NCBI RefSeq assembly: GCF_001562275.1
Contig: NZ_CP014304.1
Coordinates: forward strand, 3,658,001 to 3,722,000
From: Hymenobacter sp. PAMC 26628
Lineage (GTDB): Bacteria; Bacteroidota; Bacteroidia; Cytophagales; Hymenobacteraceae
DNA: 64,000 nucleotides
Direction of reading: 5' to 3'
Positions 7,542 through 16,759 of this stretch are shown piece by piece. Position numbers and translations under genes: made by a program. The notes under the pieces were generated by a model, which had not been told where the DNA came from, did no database searches, and saw only the letters and a list, made by a program, of their open reading frames with translations. How positions within the stretch are numbered: the stretch's first letter is position 1; each line of letters begins with the position of its first letter.

Positions 7542-9572
7542 ATGCCCGAACACGCCCCTAACCGTCTGGCCCACGAAACCAGCCCTTATCTGCTCCAGCA
7601 CGCCTACAACCCCGTGGACTGGTACCCGTGGGGCCCCGAGGCGCTGGCCCGCGCCCTGGCCGAGCAGAAGCCCATCCTGGTGAGCATTGGCTACGCGGCC
7701 TGCCACTGGTGCCACGTAATGGAGGGTGAATCGTTTGAGCACGAGGCGGTGGCGGCGGTGATGAACACACATTTTGTGTGCATAAAGGTGGACCGCGAGG
7801 AGCGGCCCGACGTGGACCAGGTGTACATGGACGCGCTCCACGCCATGGGCGTGCAGGGCGGCTGGCCGCTGAACGTGTTCCTGACGGCCGACGCCAAGCC
7901 GTTCTACGGCGGTACGTACTTCCCCCGGGCCAGCTGGACGCAGTTGCTCGCCAACATCGGCGAGGCCTACGCCGGCGCGCACCGCGACGAGCTGGAGCAA
8001 TCGGCCGCCCGGTTTGTGGCCGCCATCGGGGCCAGCGAGCTGGAGAAATACGGCGCCACGGTGGGCGGTGGCGTGTCGGCCGACGAGTTCAAGCTGCTGC
8101 TGTACAACCTCGGGCTGAAATTTGACCGCGAGCGGGGCGGCACCGACCGGGCCCCAAAGTTCCCAATGCCCAGCATCTGGCGGTTTTTGCTGCGGGCCCA
8201 CGCCGCCATGGGCAGCACGGAGGCGCTTAAGCAAGCTGTGCTCACGCTGCGCGAAATGGCCTGGGGCGGCATTTACGACCAAGCCCACGGCGGCTTCGCC
8301 CGCTACTCGGTGGACGGCGAGTGGCTGGCCCCGCACTTCGAGAAGATGCTGTACGACAACGGCCAGCTGGTGAGTCTCTACAGCGAAGCCTTCCAGTTGA
8401 CCGGCGAGCCGCTGTTTCGCGGCGTGGTGTACGACACCGTGGAGTTTGTGCGCCTGGAGCTGACGAGCGAAGACGGTGGCTTTTTCTCGTCGCTCGATGC
8501 CGACAGCGAGGGCGAAGAGGGCAAGTTTTACGTCTTCACCAAAGACGAGCTGCGCGCAATTTTGGGCCCCGAAGAGCCGTTGTTTTCCGACTACTATAAC
8601 TGCACCGCGGCGGGCAATTGGGAGCACGGCCGCAACATCCTGCACCGCCGCGAGTCTGACGCTGACTTTGCCATTCATCACCACCTCACGCCCGGGGCCC
8701 TGGCCGAAGCAGTGGCCGGCTGGAAGCAGAAAATAATGGCCGTGCGCGCCGGGCGGGTGCGCCCCGGCCTCGACGACAAAATCCTCACCGGCTGGAACGC
8801 CCTCATGCTGCAAGGCCTCACCGATGCCTACCGGGCGTTTGGCGAGCCCGAGTTTCTGGCCATGGCCGAGCGCAACGCAGCTTTCATTGAGCAAAACCTG
8901 CGCCGGGGGCCCCAGTTGTGGCGCACGTTTAAGGCCGGCACGGCGCACATCGACGGCTTTCTAGAAGACTACGCGCTGGTGATTCAGGCCTACGTCAACC
9001 TGTACGAGGTGACGTTTAATGAGCAATGGTTGCGCACGGCCGAAACCCTTATGCAGTACGTGCTGGACCAGTTTTTTGACCCCACCGAAACGCAGTTTTT
9101 CTACACCGATAGCAGTGCCGAGCCACTTATTGTTCGCAAGAAAGAGCTATTCGATAACGTGATTCCGGCCTCCAACTCGGTGATGGCGCACAACCTGCGC
9201 CGCCTGGGCCGCCACCTCGACCGGGCCGACTACGTGGACCTGGCCGCCGCCATGCTGGCCCAGGTGCGCGAATTGGTGGCCAAGGAGCCCCAGCACCTCG
9301 CCAACTGGGCGTCGCTGTACGCCGCACTGCTGCACCCGGGGCCTGAAATTGCCATCGTGGGCCACCGGGCCGATACCTTCCGCGCCGAGCTGAACCAGCA
9401 GTTTCTGTTCGACACGGTGCTGGCTGGGGGCCCCAAGATGGGCAAGCTGCCGCTGCTCCAGCACCGCCCGGCGCGGCCCGGCCACACCGACGTGTACGTG
9501 TGCCGCAACTACGCTTGCCAGGCGCCGGTACAAACCGTGGCCGACGCCCAAGCGGCACTATCTTTAGGGTAA
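7542..9572 (+). CDS. DUF255 thioredoxin-like / YyaL (SPATA20) family protein
   Basis: 676 residues from ATG 7542; an upstream in-frame ATG at 7506 is rejected because it lies inside the terminator/promoter overlap. The protein opens with the family signature [21 protein letters not shown], followed by a thioredoxin-fold domain with [10 protein letters not shown] (a CxxC pair replacing the redox site) and [23 protein letters not shown]. The rest is an alpha-alpha toroid of the six-hairpin glycosidase-like type ([22 protein letters not shown]). The family (bacterial YyaL, mammalian spermatogenesis-associated protein 20) has no agreed biochemical role; a link to thiol redox or N-acylglucosamine-epimerase-like activity is only inferred. 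Length fits the family. It stands alone between a terminator and priA. Confidence 0.9.
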   Translation: MPEHAPNRLAHETSPYLLQHAYNPVDWYPWGPEALARALAEQKPILVSIGYAACHWCHVMEGESFEHEAVAAVMNTHFVCIKVDREERPDVDQVYMDALHAMGVQGGWPLNVFLTADAKPFYGGTYFPRASWTQLLANIGEAYAGAHRDELEQSAARFVAAIGASELEKYGATVGGGVSADEFKLLLYNLGLKFDRERGGTDRAPKFPMPSIWRFLLRAHAAMGSTEALKQAVLTLREMAWGGIYDQAHGGFARYSVDGEWLAPHFEKMLYDNGQLVSLYSEAFQLTGEPLFRGVVYDTVEFVRLELTSEDGGFFSSLDADSEGEEGKFYVFTKDELRAILGPEEPLFSDYYNCTAAGNWEHGRNILHRRESDADFAIHHHLTPGALAEAVAGWKQKIMAVRAGRVRPGLDDKILTGWNALMLQGLTDAYRAFGEPEFLAMAERNAAFIEQNLRRGPQLWRTFKAGTAHIDGFLEDYALVIQAYVNLYEVTFNEQWLRTAETLMQYVLDQFFDPTETQFFYTDSSAEPLIVRKKELFDNVIPASNSVMAHNLRRLGRHLDRADYVDLAAAMLAQVRELVAKEPQHLANWASLYAALLHPGPEIAIVGHRADTFRAELNQQFLFDTVLAGGPKMGKLPLLQHRPARPGHTDVYVCRNYACQAPVQTVADAQAALSLG

Positions 9573-9702
9573 GCTGTTACTTCTGGCACTGCGGAAACGT
9601 TGAGCGGCGCGCTGGAACGCGGGCCGTCGATTTTTCGCGACGCTCGGAGCGACAATTACTTACACCACCACTTTCCGGGCCCTCCCCTGCCCTGCCGCCG
9701 TT

Positions 9703-12246
9703 TTGACCTTAGCGCTTGATTTTGTTTCGCCTACCCCGGCCAGCACCCCCGATCGGGTGACGCTGTTCGTGGACGTGATTTTACCCCTGCCGCTGCCCCG
9801 GCTCTACACCTACCGCGTGCCGTTCGAGCTGAATGACAACGTGGTGATTGGCGGGCGCGTCATCGTGCAGTTTGGAGCCAAAAAGACGCTGAGCTGCATC
9901 GTGGCGGCCGTGCACGAGACGCCGCCGGCCAACTACCAGGCCAAGTACATCCTCGAATTTATTGACGACGCGCCCGTCGTCACCCAGCCGCAGCTGAAGT
10001 TATTCCGCTGGATGGCGGACTATTACCTCTGCACGCTGGGCGAGGTGATTAACGCCGCGCTGCCGGCCGCGCTCAAGCTCAGCTCGGAGTCGCGCATCCA
10101 GTTGCACCCCGGGTTCTCGCGCGAGGAAAACGAGTACCCGCTCACGGCCCAGGAGGAAATCATCATCGACGCGCTGGGCACGGTGAGCGACGGCAAGGCC
10201 CTGACCTTTACCGAAGTGGGCGACCTGCTGGGCATCGCCTCGTTCCACAAGGTTATCAAGTCCTTGATGCAGAAGGACGTGATTTTCCTCTTCGAGCACA
10301 CTGCCGACAAGTACGCGCCCAAGGTACTAAAAAAGGTGCGCCTAGCCCATCGCTACGTGAGCGCCGGGGCCCTGGAGGAGCTGTTCAACGTGCTGGGCAG
10401 CAAGCCCAAGCAGCTTGACGCGCTGCTGCACTACTTGCAGCGCGTGCCCGTAGTGCAGAACGAACACGCCAACCACGCGGGCCTCGAAAAAGCGGCCCTT
10501 ACCAGCAGCCCGCGCCTGTCGGCTTCGGCGGTGAACACGCTGATTAAAAACGGCGTGCTGGAGCAGTTCGACCAGATTGTGTCGCGCTTCCCGATGGACG
10601 ACGGCGCGGCCACCCAGCCCAATTTCGACCTCACCGCGGCCCAGCTCGCGGCGCGCGACGAGATTATGCTGCACTTTGGGGCCCGCGACATTGCCTTGCT
10701 GCACGGCGTAACGGGCTCGGGCAAGACCGAGATTTACATCGACCTGATTCAGCAAGCGCTGGCCGGCGGCGGGCAGGTGCTGTACCTGCTGCCTGAAATT
10801 GCCCTCACGGCCCAGATTGTGACCCGGCTGCTGCGCGTATTCGGGGCCCGGCTGGGCGTGTACCACTCCAAATTCTCGGATAATGAGCGGGTGGAGGTGT
10901 GGAACGGCGTGCTCGGCGGGCGCTTCCAGGTGGTGGTGGGCGTGCGCTCGGCGGTGTTTCTGCCCTTCGACAACCTCTCGCTCATCATCGTGGACGAGGA
11001 GCACGAGTCGAGCTACAAGCAGTACGATCCCGCCCCGCGCTACAACGCCCGCGAAGTGGCCCTGATGATGGGCAGCTTCCAGGGCGCTAAGGTGCTGCTG
11101 GGCTCGGCCACGCCGGCCGTTGAAACCTACTACCAGGCGCGCCAGGGCCGCTACGGGCTCGTCACGCTCAGCAAGCGCTTCGGCGAGGCCGGCATGCCCG
11201 ACGTGGAGCTGGTGGACACCCGCAAGGCCCGCGAGCAGAAGACGATGCACAACCATTTCACGGCCGACTTGCTGGGCGAAATCGAGCGCAAGCTGGGGGC
11301 CCAGGAGCAGGTCATCCTGTTCCAGAACCGGCGCGGCTACGCCCCGGTGGTGGCCTGCGACGACTGCGGCTGGATTCCGAAGTGCGCGAACTGCGCCGTG
11401 AGCCTGAGCTACCACAAGCACAGCCACGAGCTGCGCTGCCACTACTGCGGCTACCACGAAAGCATGGTGGTTAAGTGCCCCGCCTGCGGCTCGCGGGCTG
11501 TGAAAACGGTGGGCTTCGGCACCGAAAAGATTGAGGACGACCTGAAAATTATGCTGCCCCAGGCCAACGTGCAGCGTATGGACCTGGACACGACCCGCGC
11601 CAAAAACTCGTACCAGCAAATTATTTCCGACTTCGAGAAGCAAAACACCAACGTGCTGGTGGGCACCCAGATGGTGACCAAGGGCCTCGATTTTGCCAAC
11701 GTGAGCCTGGTGGGCATTATCAACGCCGACAGCATCATCCATTACCCCGACTTCCGGGCCCACGAGCGGGCCTACCAAATGTTTGTGCAGGTGAGCGGCC
11801 GGGCCGGGCGCAAGGGCAAAAAAGGCAAGGTGCTGATTCAGACCGCCGACCCCACGCAGGTCATCTTCGACAAGGTGATGCGCAACGACTACGAGGAGTT
11901 TTACAACTACGAAATCACCCAGCGCCACGAGCACGGCTACCCGCCCTTCACCCGCATCATCAAAATGACGGTGAAGCACGTGGAGCAGGGCGTGGGCGAA
12001 AAAGCGGCCATTTTGCTCGCGCAAGAGCTGGTGGCGCGCCTGGGCGCGGGCGCCGTGCTGGGCCCCGAGGCGCCTTACATTTTCCGCATCCGCAACTTCT
12101 TCTTGCAGGAAATCACCATCAAGCTGGAGCGGGCCCATACTGTCCTTCGGCACGCCAAGGAGCAAATTGGCGAGGCAATGGACGTAGTACGCGACCAAAA
12201 GGAATTCAAGCAAGCCCGCCTGGTGGCCGACGTGGACCCGATGTAG
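9703..12246 (+). CDS. priA: Primosomal protein N' (replication-restart helicase PriA)
   Basis: 847 residues from a TTG at 9703 (no ATG or GTG nearby gives the conserved DNA-binding N-terminus; residues 19-35 VTLFVDVILPLPLPRLY match PriA 3'-binding domains). The helicase core shows Walker A GVTGSGKTEIY near residue 335, DEEH box IIVDEEHESSYKQ, GSATPAVETY, and motif VI region VSGRAGRKGKKG. Between the helicase lobes are paired-cysteine zinc motifs: CDDCGWIPKCANC, CHYCGY and CPACGS. PriA reloads the replicative helicase at stalled forks, unwinding 3'-5'. A perfect palindromic terminator follows 11 bases after the stop. The 130 bases before the start show no clear promoter box. Confidence 0.95.
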   Translation: MTLALDFVSPTPASTPDRVTLFVDVILPLPLPRLYTYRVPFELNDNVVIGGRVIVQFGAKKTLSCIVAAVHETPPANYQAKYILEFIDDAPVVTQPQLKLFRWMADYYLCTLGEVINAALPAALKLSSESRIQLHPGFSREENEYPLTAQEEIIIDALGTVSDGKALTFTEVGDLLGIASFHKVIKSLMQKDVIFLFEHTADKYAPKVLKKVRLAHRYVSAGALEELFNVLGSKPKQLDALLHYLQRVPVVQNEHANHAGLEKAALTSSPRLSASAVNTLIKNGVLEQFDQIVSRFPMDDGAATQPNFDLTAAQLAARDEIMLHFGARDIALLHGVTGSGKTEIYIDLIQQALAGGGQVLYLLPEIALTAQIVTRLLRVFGARLGVYHSKFSDNERVEVWNGVLGGRFQVVVGVRSAVFLPFDNLSLIIVDEEHESSYKQYDPAPRYNAREVALMMGSFQGAKVLLGSATPAVETYYQARQGRYGLVTLSKRFGEAGMPDVELVDTRKAREQKTMHNHFTADLLGEIERKLGAQEQVILFQNRRGYAPVVACDDCGWIPKCANCAVSLSYHKHSHELRCHYCGYHESMVVKCPACGSRAVKTVGFGTEKIEDDLKIMLPQANVQRMDLDTTRAKNSYQQIISDFEKQNTNVLVGTQMVTKGLDFANVSLVGIINADSIIHYPDFRAHERAYQMFVQVSGRAGRKGKKGKVLIQTADPTQVIFDKVMRNDYEEFYNYEITQRHEHGYPPFTRIIKMTVKHVEQGVGEKAAILLAQELVARLGAGAVLGPEAPYIFRIRNFFLQEITIKLERAHTVLRHAKEQIGEAMDVVRDQKEFKQARLVADVDPM

Positions 12247-12257
12247 GGCCCCAGCAA

Positions 12258-12309
12258 CACAAGCAAAAGGGGGCCCTGGCTACGTAGCCAGGGCCCCCTT
12301 TTGCTTGTG
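12258..12309. terminator. Bidirectional terminator between priA and the convergent lipoprotein gene
   Basis: A perfect 52-base palindrome with centre CTAC|GTAG, GC-rich core GGGGGCCCTGGC and A-tract/T-tract ends on both sides (AAGCAAAAGG / CCTTTTGCTT). It works symmetrically for both strands. Confidence 0.9.
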
Positions 12310-12321
12310 AGCTTGCTTCGG

Positions 12322-12933
12322 CTAGATGTTATCCAGCAGCCACAGCACCAGGAAAATAAGGCCGATGATGGCCGCCACAATGGCGATGACGCCGAAGATG
12401 GTACCCACCCCACCGCTAATGCCGCTGAACAGCGAGGCAATCACGGCAATGAGCAGGGCGATGATGCCCGTGCGCAGGTTGCCGTCGAGGCGGGCCGTGT
12501 TGGCCGTGGCCTGCTTGCCCTGCACTTTGGCCATCATTTTGTCCATGCCCTTAGTCACGTTCTTCATCATCTTTTTGGCCACAAAGCGCTGCACCAGCGT
12601 GGGCTTGGGAGTGGCTACTACGGCGGTGGCCGCAGCTGCCGACGGCGCAGCCAGGTCCTGGGGCGCTACGGCCCGGGGCGCGGCGGGAACCACGGCGGCT
12701 ACGGGGGCGGCGGCCTCCACAGCCGGGGCCGGGGTCGCTACTGGCGCGGCAGCTGCGGCAACGGGCTGCTCGCTAGCAGCTGGCGCGGCGGCTACTTGGC
12801 GGTGCGCAGCCTTGCCGTAGTAGGTCGACGTTTTGGGGAGCATGGCGTACTCGGAGCGGTTGCAGCTGCCCAGGGCGAGGGCGCAGCCGGCCACGGCCAG
12901 CAAGCGAGCGAAGGGAGAAGAGAATTTTTTCAT
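12322..12933 (-). CDS. Lipoprotein with Ala/Pro-rich linker and C-terminal membrane-like segment, unknown function
   Basis: 203 residues. The N-terminus MKKFSSPFARLLAVAGCALALGSC is a type II signal with lipobox LGSC. Residues about 45-125 are a low-complexity Ala/Pro/Val linker. Residues 130-160 are a basic amphipathic region (FVAKKMMKNVTKGMDKMMAKVQ), and residues about 165-203 are two consecutive hydrophobic stretches (GIIALLIAVIASLFSGI and FGVIAIVAAIIGLIFLVLWLL) like YqaE/Pmp3-type hairpins. A lipid-anchored N-terminus plus a C-terminal membrane hairpin suggests a protein spanning part of the envelope, but I do not recognise a family with a defined role. It converges on priA and shares its terminator. 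Confidence 0.75.
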   Translation of the reverse strand: MKKFSSPFARLLAVAGCALALGSCNRSEYAMLPKTSTYYGKAAHRQVAAAPAASEQPVAAAAAPVATPAPAVEAAAPVAAVVPAAPRAVAPQDLAAPSAAAATAVVATPKPTLVQRFVAKKMMKNVTKGMDKMMAKVQGKQATANTARLDGNLRTGIIALLIAVIASLFSGISGGVGTIFGVIAIVAAIIGLIFLVLWLLDNI

Positions 12934-13151
12934 GGGGTGTGGATAAGGGTAAAATGAAAACCGGATTACGGCGTTCTACGCGCAAAAGTATTCGCTGTTG
13001 GTTTTCGTACACGGTTTTTTAACGCCGGGGGCCCTGGGGCGCCGCCGGGCCGGGCCCCGTTTTTGCCTACTTTACCCCGGCATTGGCCCCATGCGCTGAA
13101 CGGGACGGCCCAGTTTACTGTTAAACCCGGCGCGAATAGCTGCTTCTTCTT

Positions 13152-13943
13152 ATGCGTAAATATTCTGTAATTTGGTTGCTTTGCCCGGCCGTGGTGGCCC
13201 TCTTGGCTGCTTGTGCTCAGATGCCTACCGAAACCGCCACTACTGGCCGCGTGGAACCCTTGGTGGCCTCCGCCCCCGCCACGCCGTTGCCCGATACCAG
13301 CGGCTACGAGCTGGCCCCGCCCCGCGACCCTAACGGCATCGGCAAGTACTACATGGGCCGCCAAATTGCCCACGTAATGGGCCACGAAGGCGCCGACTGG
13401 CTGGAGCGTGGCGACCGCAGCCAGGAAGAAGGCACGGACTTGCTACTCAAAGAGCTAAAGCTGAAGCCTACCGATGTGGTGGCCGACATTGGGGCCGGCA
13501 CGGGTTACTTCTCGTTTCGGATGGCCCGGTTAGTGCCCAAAGGGCAGGTGTTGGCCGTCGACATTCAGCCCGAGATGATTGCCGAGCTGACCGCCAACAA
13601 GGCCAAAAACCACCTAGCCAACGTGCGCCCCGTGTTGGGCACGGCCAGCAACCCCAACCTGCCCGCCGGCGCCGTGGACCTAGTGCTGATCGTGGACGCC
13701 TACCACGAATTCGACTACCCGCGCGAGATGGGCCGGGCCATCCGGCAGGCCCTGCGCCCCAGCACCGGCCGCCTGGCCCTGGTCGAGTACCGTGCCGAAG
13801 ATCCCAACGTGCCCATCAAGCGCATCCACAAGATGGACGTAGCCCAGGCCCGCAAGGAAATGGCGGCCGTGGGCCTAGAGTTTGCCGGCACCATCGAAAC
13901 CCTGCCCCAGCAGCACCTGCTACTATTCCGCCGGCCCAAGTAG
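13152..13943 (+). CDS. Lipoprotein-signal class I SAM-dependent methyltransferase
   Basis: 263 residues. Residues 1-21 form a lipoprotein signal (VVALLAACAQ, lipobox LAAC). The mature part has a short conserved region (GIGKYYMGRQIAHVMGHEGADWL) and a Rossmann methyltransferase domain: motif I VVADIGAGTGYFSFRMAR, acidic strand VLAVDIQPEM, and the DLVLIVDAYHEFDYP motif IV region. Members of this group are annotated as methyltransferases, many with export signals. Activity outside the cytoplasm is puzzling because SAM is cytosolic, so the protein may act elsewhere or bind another ligand. The substrate is unknown. A 218-base spacer separates it from the divergent lipoprotein gene; queA follows 176 bases downstream. 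Confidence 0.85.
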   Translation: MRKYSVIWLLCPAVVALLAACAQMPTETATTGRVEPLVASAPATPLPDTSGYELAPPRDPNGIGKYYMGRQIAHVMGHEGADWLERGDRSQEEGTDLLLKELKLKPTDVVADIGAGTGYFSFRMARLVPKGQVLAVDIQPEMIAELTANKAKNHLANVRPVLGTASNPNLPAGAVDLVLIVDAYHEFDYPREMGRAIRQALRPSTGRLALVEYRAEDPNVPIKRIHKMDVAQARKEMAAVGLEFAGTIETLPQQHLLLFRRPK

Positions 13944-14119
13944 CGAGGATTGGATTGTGGGGGGCGGTGGCCCGGCAGTTGTTGCATCGTTGGGCTTGTT
14001 CTCAGGGGCCCTAGCTGCCATTGTTTCACCGCAACAAGTGCTGGGCCGCTGGCGAAAAACCGACCACTATTCCCCGCCTCTCACTTCCCGCTTCCCCAAA
14101 ACGCCCGACCTTTGGGCCC

Positions 14120-15358
14120 ATGAACCCGCCAACGGACCCGCGCCAGCTCGCAATCCAAGATTTTGTTTACGATTTGCCGCCCGGGCGCATTGCCCCGGAG
14201 CCCCTGCCCGACCGCGCCGCCAGCCGCTTGCTGGTGAGCCGGGGCGGCGTTATCCAGGACCGCACCTTCCGCGACTTGCCCGCCGAACTGCCCGCCGGGG
14301 CCCTGCTGGTGTTCAACGACACCAAGGTGGTGCGGGCCCGGCTGCTGGCCCACCGCCCCACCGGTGGGGCGGTAGAGTTGTTCTGCCTGGAGCCCGTGGC
14401 CCCGCACCGGGCCCTGGAGCCCGCCCTGGCCCAGGCCGAAGCCTGCACCTGGCGCTGCCTGGTGGGCAACGGCCGCCGTTGGAAAGAGGGCCCCGTGGCC
14501 GTCGAATTCACCACCCCCGACGGCCAGCCCGCCACCCTGTGGGCCATCCGCCAAGCCCGCGAGGCCGGCGGCACCGTCCTCATCGACTTCTACTGGGCAC
14601 CCGGGGCCCTCACCTTTGCCGAGGTGCTGCAAGGCGCTGGCCACCTGCCGCTGCCGCCTTACCTGGGCCGCCCCGACACCGCCGCCGATGCCGTACGCTA
14701 CCAAACCGTGTACGCCGCCCACGAAGGCGCCGTGGCCGCTCCCACCGCCGGCCTGCACTTCACGCCCGAGTTGCTGGCTGAGCTGCGCGCCCAAGGCTTT
14801 GCCACAGCGCACGTCACGCTGCACGTGGGGGCCGGCACCTTCCAGCCCGTGAAGGCCGCCCGCATGGCCGAGCACCCCATGCACACCGAGCCGCTGCTGG
14901 TGACGGCTGCGCTGCTGCGCCAGCTGCTGGCCCACCGGCCGCGGCCGGTCATCGCCGTGGGCACCACCAGCCTGCGCACCCTCGAAAGCCTGTACTGGCT
15001 GGGCGCCGCGCTGGCCGCGGGGGCCCCGGTGGGCCCCGAGCTGGCCGTGGGCCAGTGGCAGCCGTACGAAAACGCCGCCGACGTCTCCGCCGAAGAGGCC
15101 TTGGGGGCCCTGTTGCGCCACCTCGAAGCCAGCGGTACCGACACGCTCCAGGCCAGCACCCGGCTGCTCATCGGGCCCGGCTACCGCTTCCGGCTGGTGC
15201 AGGGGCTCATCACCAATTTCCACCAGCCCGAAAGCACCTTGCTCCTGCTGGTGGCGGCCCTATTGGGCCCCGGCTGGCGCGCCGTGTACAACCACGCCCT
15301 GGCCCACGGCTACCGGTTTCTGAGCTACGGCGACAGCTCGCTGCTACTGCCGGGATAA
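14120..15358 (+). CDS. queA: S-adenosylmethionine:tRNA ribosyltransferase-isomerase
   Basis: 412 residues from the ATG at 14120 (an earlier ATG at 14021 would add 33 residues unrelated to the family). Conserved QueA blocks are present: DFVYDLPPGRIAPEPLPDRA at the N-terminus, LVFNDTKVVRARL, HEGAVAAPTAGLHFT, HVTLHVGAGTFQPV, and VIAVGTTSLRTLES. QueA transfers and rearranges the ribose of SAM onto preQ1 at tRNA position 34 to give epoxyqueuosine. A weak -7-like GACCTTTG lies just before the ATG. The C-terminus (ITNFHQPESTLLLLVAALLG, then FLSYGDSSLLL) is complete. No other queuosine gene is in the window. Confidence 0.95.
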   Translation: MNPPTDPRQLAIQDFVYDLPPGRIAPEPLPDRAASRLLVSRGGVIQDRTFRDLPAELPAGALLVFNDTKVVRARLLAHRPTGGAVELFCLEPVAPHRALEPALAQAEACTWRCLVGNGRRWKEGPVAVEFTTPDGQPATLWAIRQAREAGGTVLIDFYWAPGALTFAEVLQGAGHLPLPPYLGRPDTAADAVRYQTVYAAHEGAVAAPTAGLHFTPELLAELRAQGFATAHVTLHVGAGTFQPVKAARMAEHPMHTEPLLVTAALLRQLLAHRPRPVIAVGTTSLRTLESLYWLGAALAAGAPVGPELAVGQWQPYENAADVSAEEALGALLRHLEASGTDTLQASTRLLIGPGYRFRLVQGLITNFHQPESTLLLLVAALLGPGWRAVYNHALAHGYRFLSYGDSSLLLPG

Positions 15359-15382
15359 AAACGGACTTTTAAGCCGGATTTA

Positions 15383-15415
15383 TTGTACTGGCACGCTCCT
15401 TGCCAATAACCTTTG
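15383..15415 (+). promoter_or_regulatory. Probable promoter of the small secreted basic protein
   Basis: TTG at 15383-15385, 21-base spacer, then TAACCTTTG at 15407-15415 (one base longer than the TANNTTTG consensus). The ATG follows 48 bases later. Confidence 0.45.
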
Positions 15416-15463
15416 CCTAGCGGGGTCGTACAAAGCCCCATCACAATTTTTATACTCCCAGCC

Positions 15464-15772
15464 ATGAAAAAAGCACTTCTTTTGCTCGCCAGCCTCGCTT
15501 TCACGACCGCTGCTTTTGCCCAAACCACGCCTACCACCGAAGTAAAAACCCGGGACAATGGCACCAAGAAAGTGGTGACCAAGACCGGTAAAACCAACGT
15601 AGGCCAAGCCCTCGAAAACACGACCGATGCCGCCGGCAACCTCGTTAAAAAAGGTGCCAAAGCAGTAAAGCATGGTGCCAAAAAAGCCGGCAGCAAGACC
15701 GAAAGCGCCAGCCTGAAAGCCAGCCGTAAACTCAAAAAGAGCACGGCTAAGATGGAGGAGAAGAGCGAATAG
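15464..15772 (+). CDS. Small exported Lys-rich protein, unknown function
   Basis: 102 residues from ATG 15464. Residues 1-20 (MKKALLLLASLAFTTAAFAQ) are a clear Sec signal peptide. The mature part is strongly basic (Lys about one quarter of residues), with repeated KKGAK, KHGAKKAG and SRKLKKS units and no cysteine. It looks like an amphipathic or nucleic-acid/surface-binding polypeptide; no family with known function is recognised. An upstream in-frame ATG at 15413 is rejected because it lies on the promoter box. It has its own promoter and terminator and so is a single-gene unit. Confidence 0.8.
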   Translation: MKKALLLLASLAFTTAAFAQTTPTTEVKTRDNGTKKVVTKTGKTNVGQALENTTDAAGNLVKKGAKAVKHGAKKAGSKTESASLKASRKLKKSTAKMEEKSE

Positions 15773-15792
15773 CTCGGCCGCTTGGTTAACAG

Positions 15793-15822
15793 AAAGCCCC
15801 GGAGCAATCCGGGGCTTTTTTT
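15793..15822 (+). terminator. Terminator after the small basic protein
   Basis: Perfect 11-base stem AAAGCCCCGGA, loop GCAA, TCCGGGGCTTT followed by a run of T. It lies 20 bases after the stop and 16 bases before the convergent gene end. Confidence 0.9.
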
Positions 15823-15837
15823 GTAAAGTCGTGGGCC

Positions 15838-16077
15838 CTACGCGCCCGGGGCGGGCTTCTCTCGCACTTCGTGCAGCACTTTTTCGACCACGCTGCGGCC
15901 GACCAAGCTAACGCCGGCGTTCAGCACGACCAGGGCCGCGGTACCGGCGGCTACCCACTGCGGGGCGGGCACCCGGCGGTCTTTCAGGGCCCCGGCCCAG
16001 TGCACCATGCTGGCCCCGGCCCCAATGGCCACCAGCCCGGCGGGCGCAAACAGCAACCACTTTTTCTTGTGCGTCAT
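15838..16077 (-). CDS. Small two-helix membrane protein, unknown function
   Basis: 79 residues from ATG 16077 (MTHKKKWLLF). Two hydrophobic helices are visible: residues about 7-28 (LLFAPAGLVAIGAGASMV) and about 42-60 (WVAAGTAALVVLNAGVSLVG), joined by a basic loop, with a charged C-terminal tail. An upstream extension to 16197 is unlikely: a -7-like box TACCTTCG lies on the minus strand near 16147-16140, inside it. I do not recognise a family. It is divergent from the gene at 16196. Confidence 0.6.
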   Translation of the reverse strand: MTHKKKWLLFAPAGLVAIGAGASMVHWAGALKDRRVPAPQWVAAGTAALVVLNAGVSLVGRSVVEKVLHEVREKPAPGA

Positions 16078-16195
16078 AGCAATACGGGAAAGGTGAAGGT
16101 GGAAAGCCGGGGCCCGTTCGCCTCGTAACTTTCGGCGCGAAGGTAGCGCGCCTGCCTTCGTTTGCCCACGGTCCCGGGCCGTGTTTTCCATCCCC

Positions 16196-16663
16196 ATGTC
16201 GCCCTACGAACAACTCCTACACCTCGCCTTCGCCGCCCCGGCCGAAGCCGCCCAGTACCTCACCCCCACCGCCCGCGGGGCTCACGAACAGTTCCGGGCC
16301 GCCGCGCCGCCCGACCAGCCGTTTCGCTTCGAGCAGCTGCGCCTGGGCCTGGCCATGAGTTTGCTGAAGCTGCTGGCCGACCTCGGCGACCACGAGGAGA
16401 GCCGCCGGGCCCTGGCCGTGCTGCACCGGGCCCTGGAGCAGAGCCGCTCGCCCCAGGACATTGACCGCATCATCGGCCGCGAAGCCCAGCTGTTCGACCA
16501 GCTCTACGACAACCTGTACGTGAACGAGCAGGGCGAAGAATTGCTCAACCTCTTCGGCCGTACCCTCGACGCCGATACGCCCCACTTGCTCGCCGAAATT
16601 GCCCGCGAAGGCATGGACCTGGCCCGCAACCTCGACTTTGAGGCCGACGCAGACGACGAATGA
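16196..16663 (+). CDS. Conserved hypothetical, helical soluble protein
   Basis: 155 residues from ATG 16196 (MSPYEQLLHLAF); a GTG five codons upstream is also possible. No signal peptide or membrane segment. The sequence is all-helical in character and ends in an acidic tail (DFEADADDE). Segments such as LLKLLADLGDHEESRRALAVL and DQLYDNLYVNEQGEELLNLF resemble helical repeat or tail-type proteins, but no domain is recognised. The gene follows a divergent small membrane-protein gene and precedes a prohibitin-like gene by 96 bases on the same strand, so the two may be co-transcribed. Confidence 0.7.
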   Translation: MSPYEQLLHLAFAAPAEAAQYLTPTARGAHEQFRAAAPPDQPFRFEQLRLGLAMSLLKLLADLGDHEESRRALAVLHRALEQSRSPQDIDRIIGREAQLFDQLYDNLYVNEQGEELLNLFGRTLDADTPHLLAEIAREGMDLARNLDFEADADDE

Positions 16664-16759
16664 ATTGTGGGTATTAATTGTTAAAAACTAACGGCTTCCG
16701 GCCCGGACGCTTTCGATTGCCCGCGCGCCGGTGGGCCCTCAAATTTCTCTACCCAACCC

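Noticed and set aside
7452-12213. Minus-strand frames at 7452-8948 (498 codons) and 10342-12213 (623 codons)
   Set aside because: Antisense shadows of the YyaL and priA genes, caused by high GC; composition rich in His/Val/Gln and no domain.
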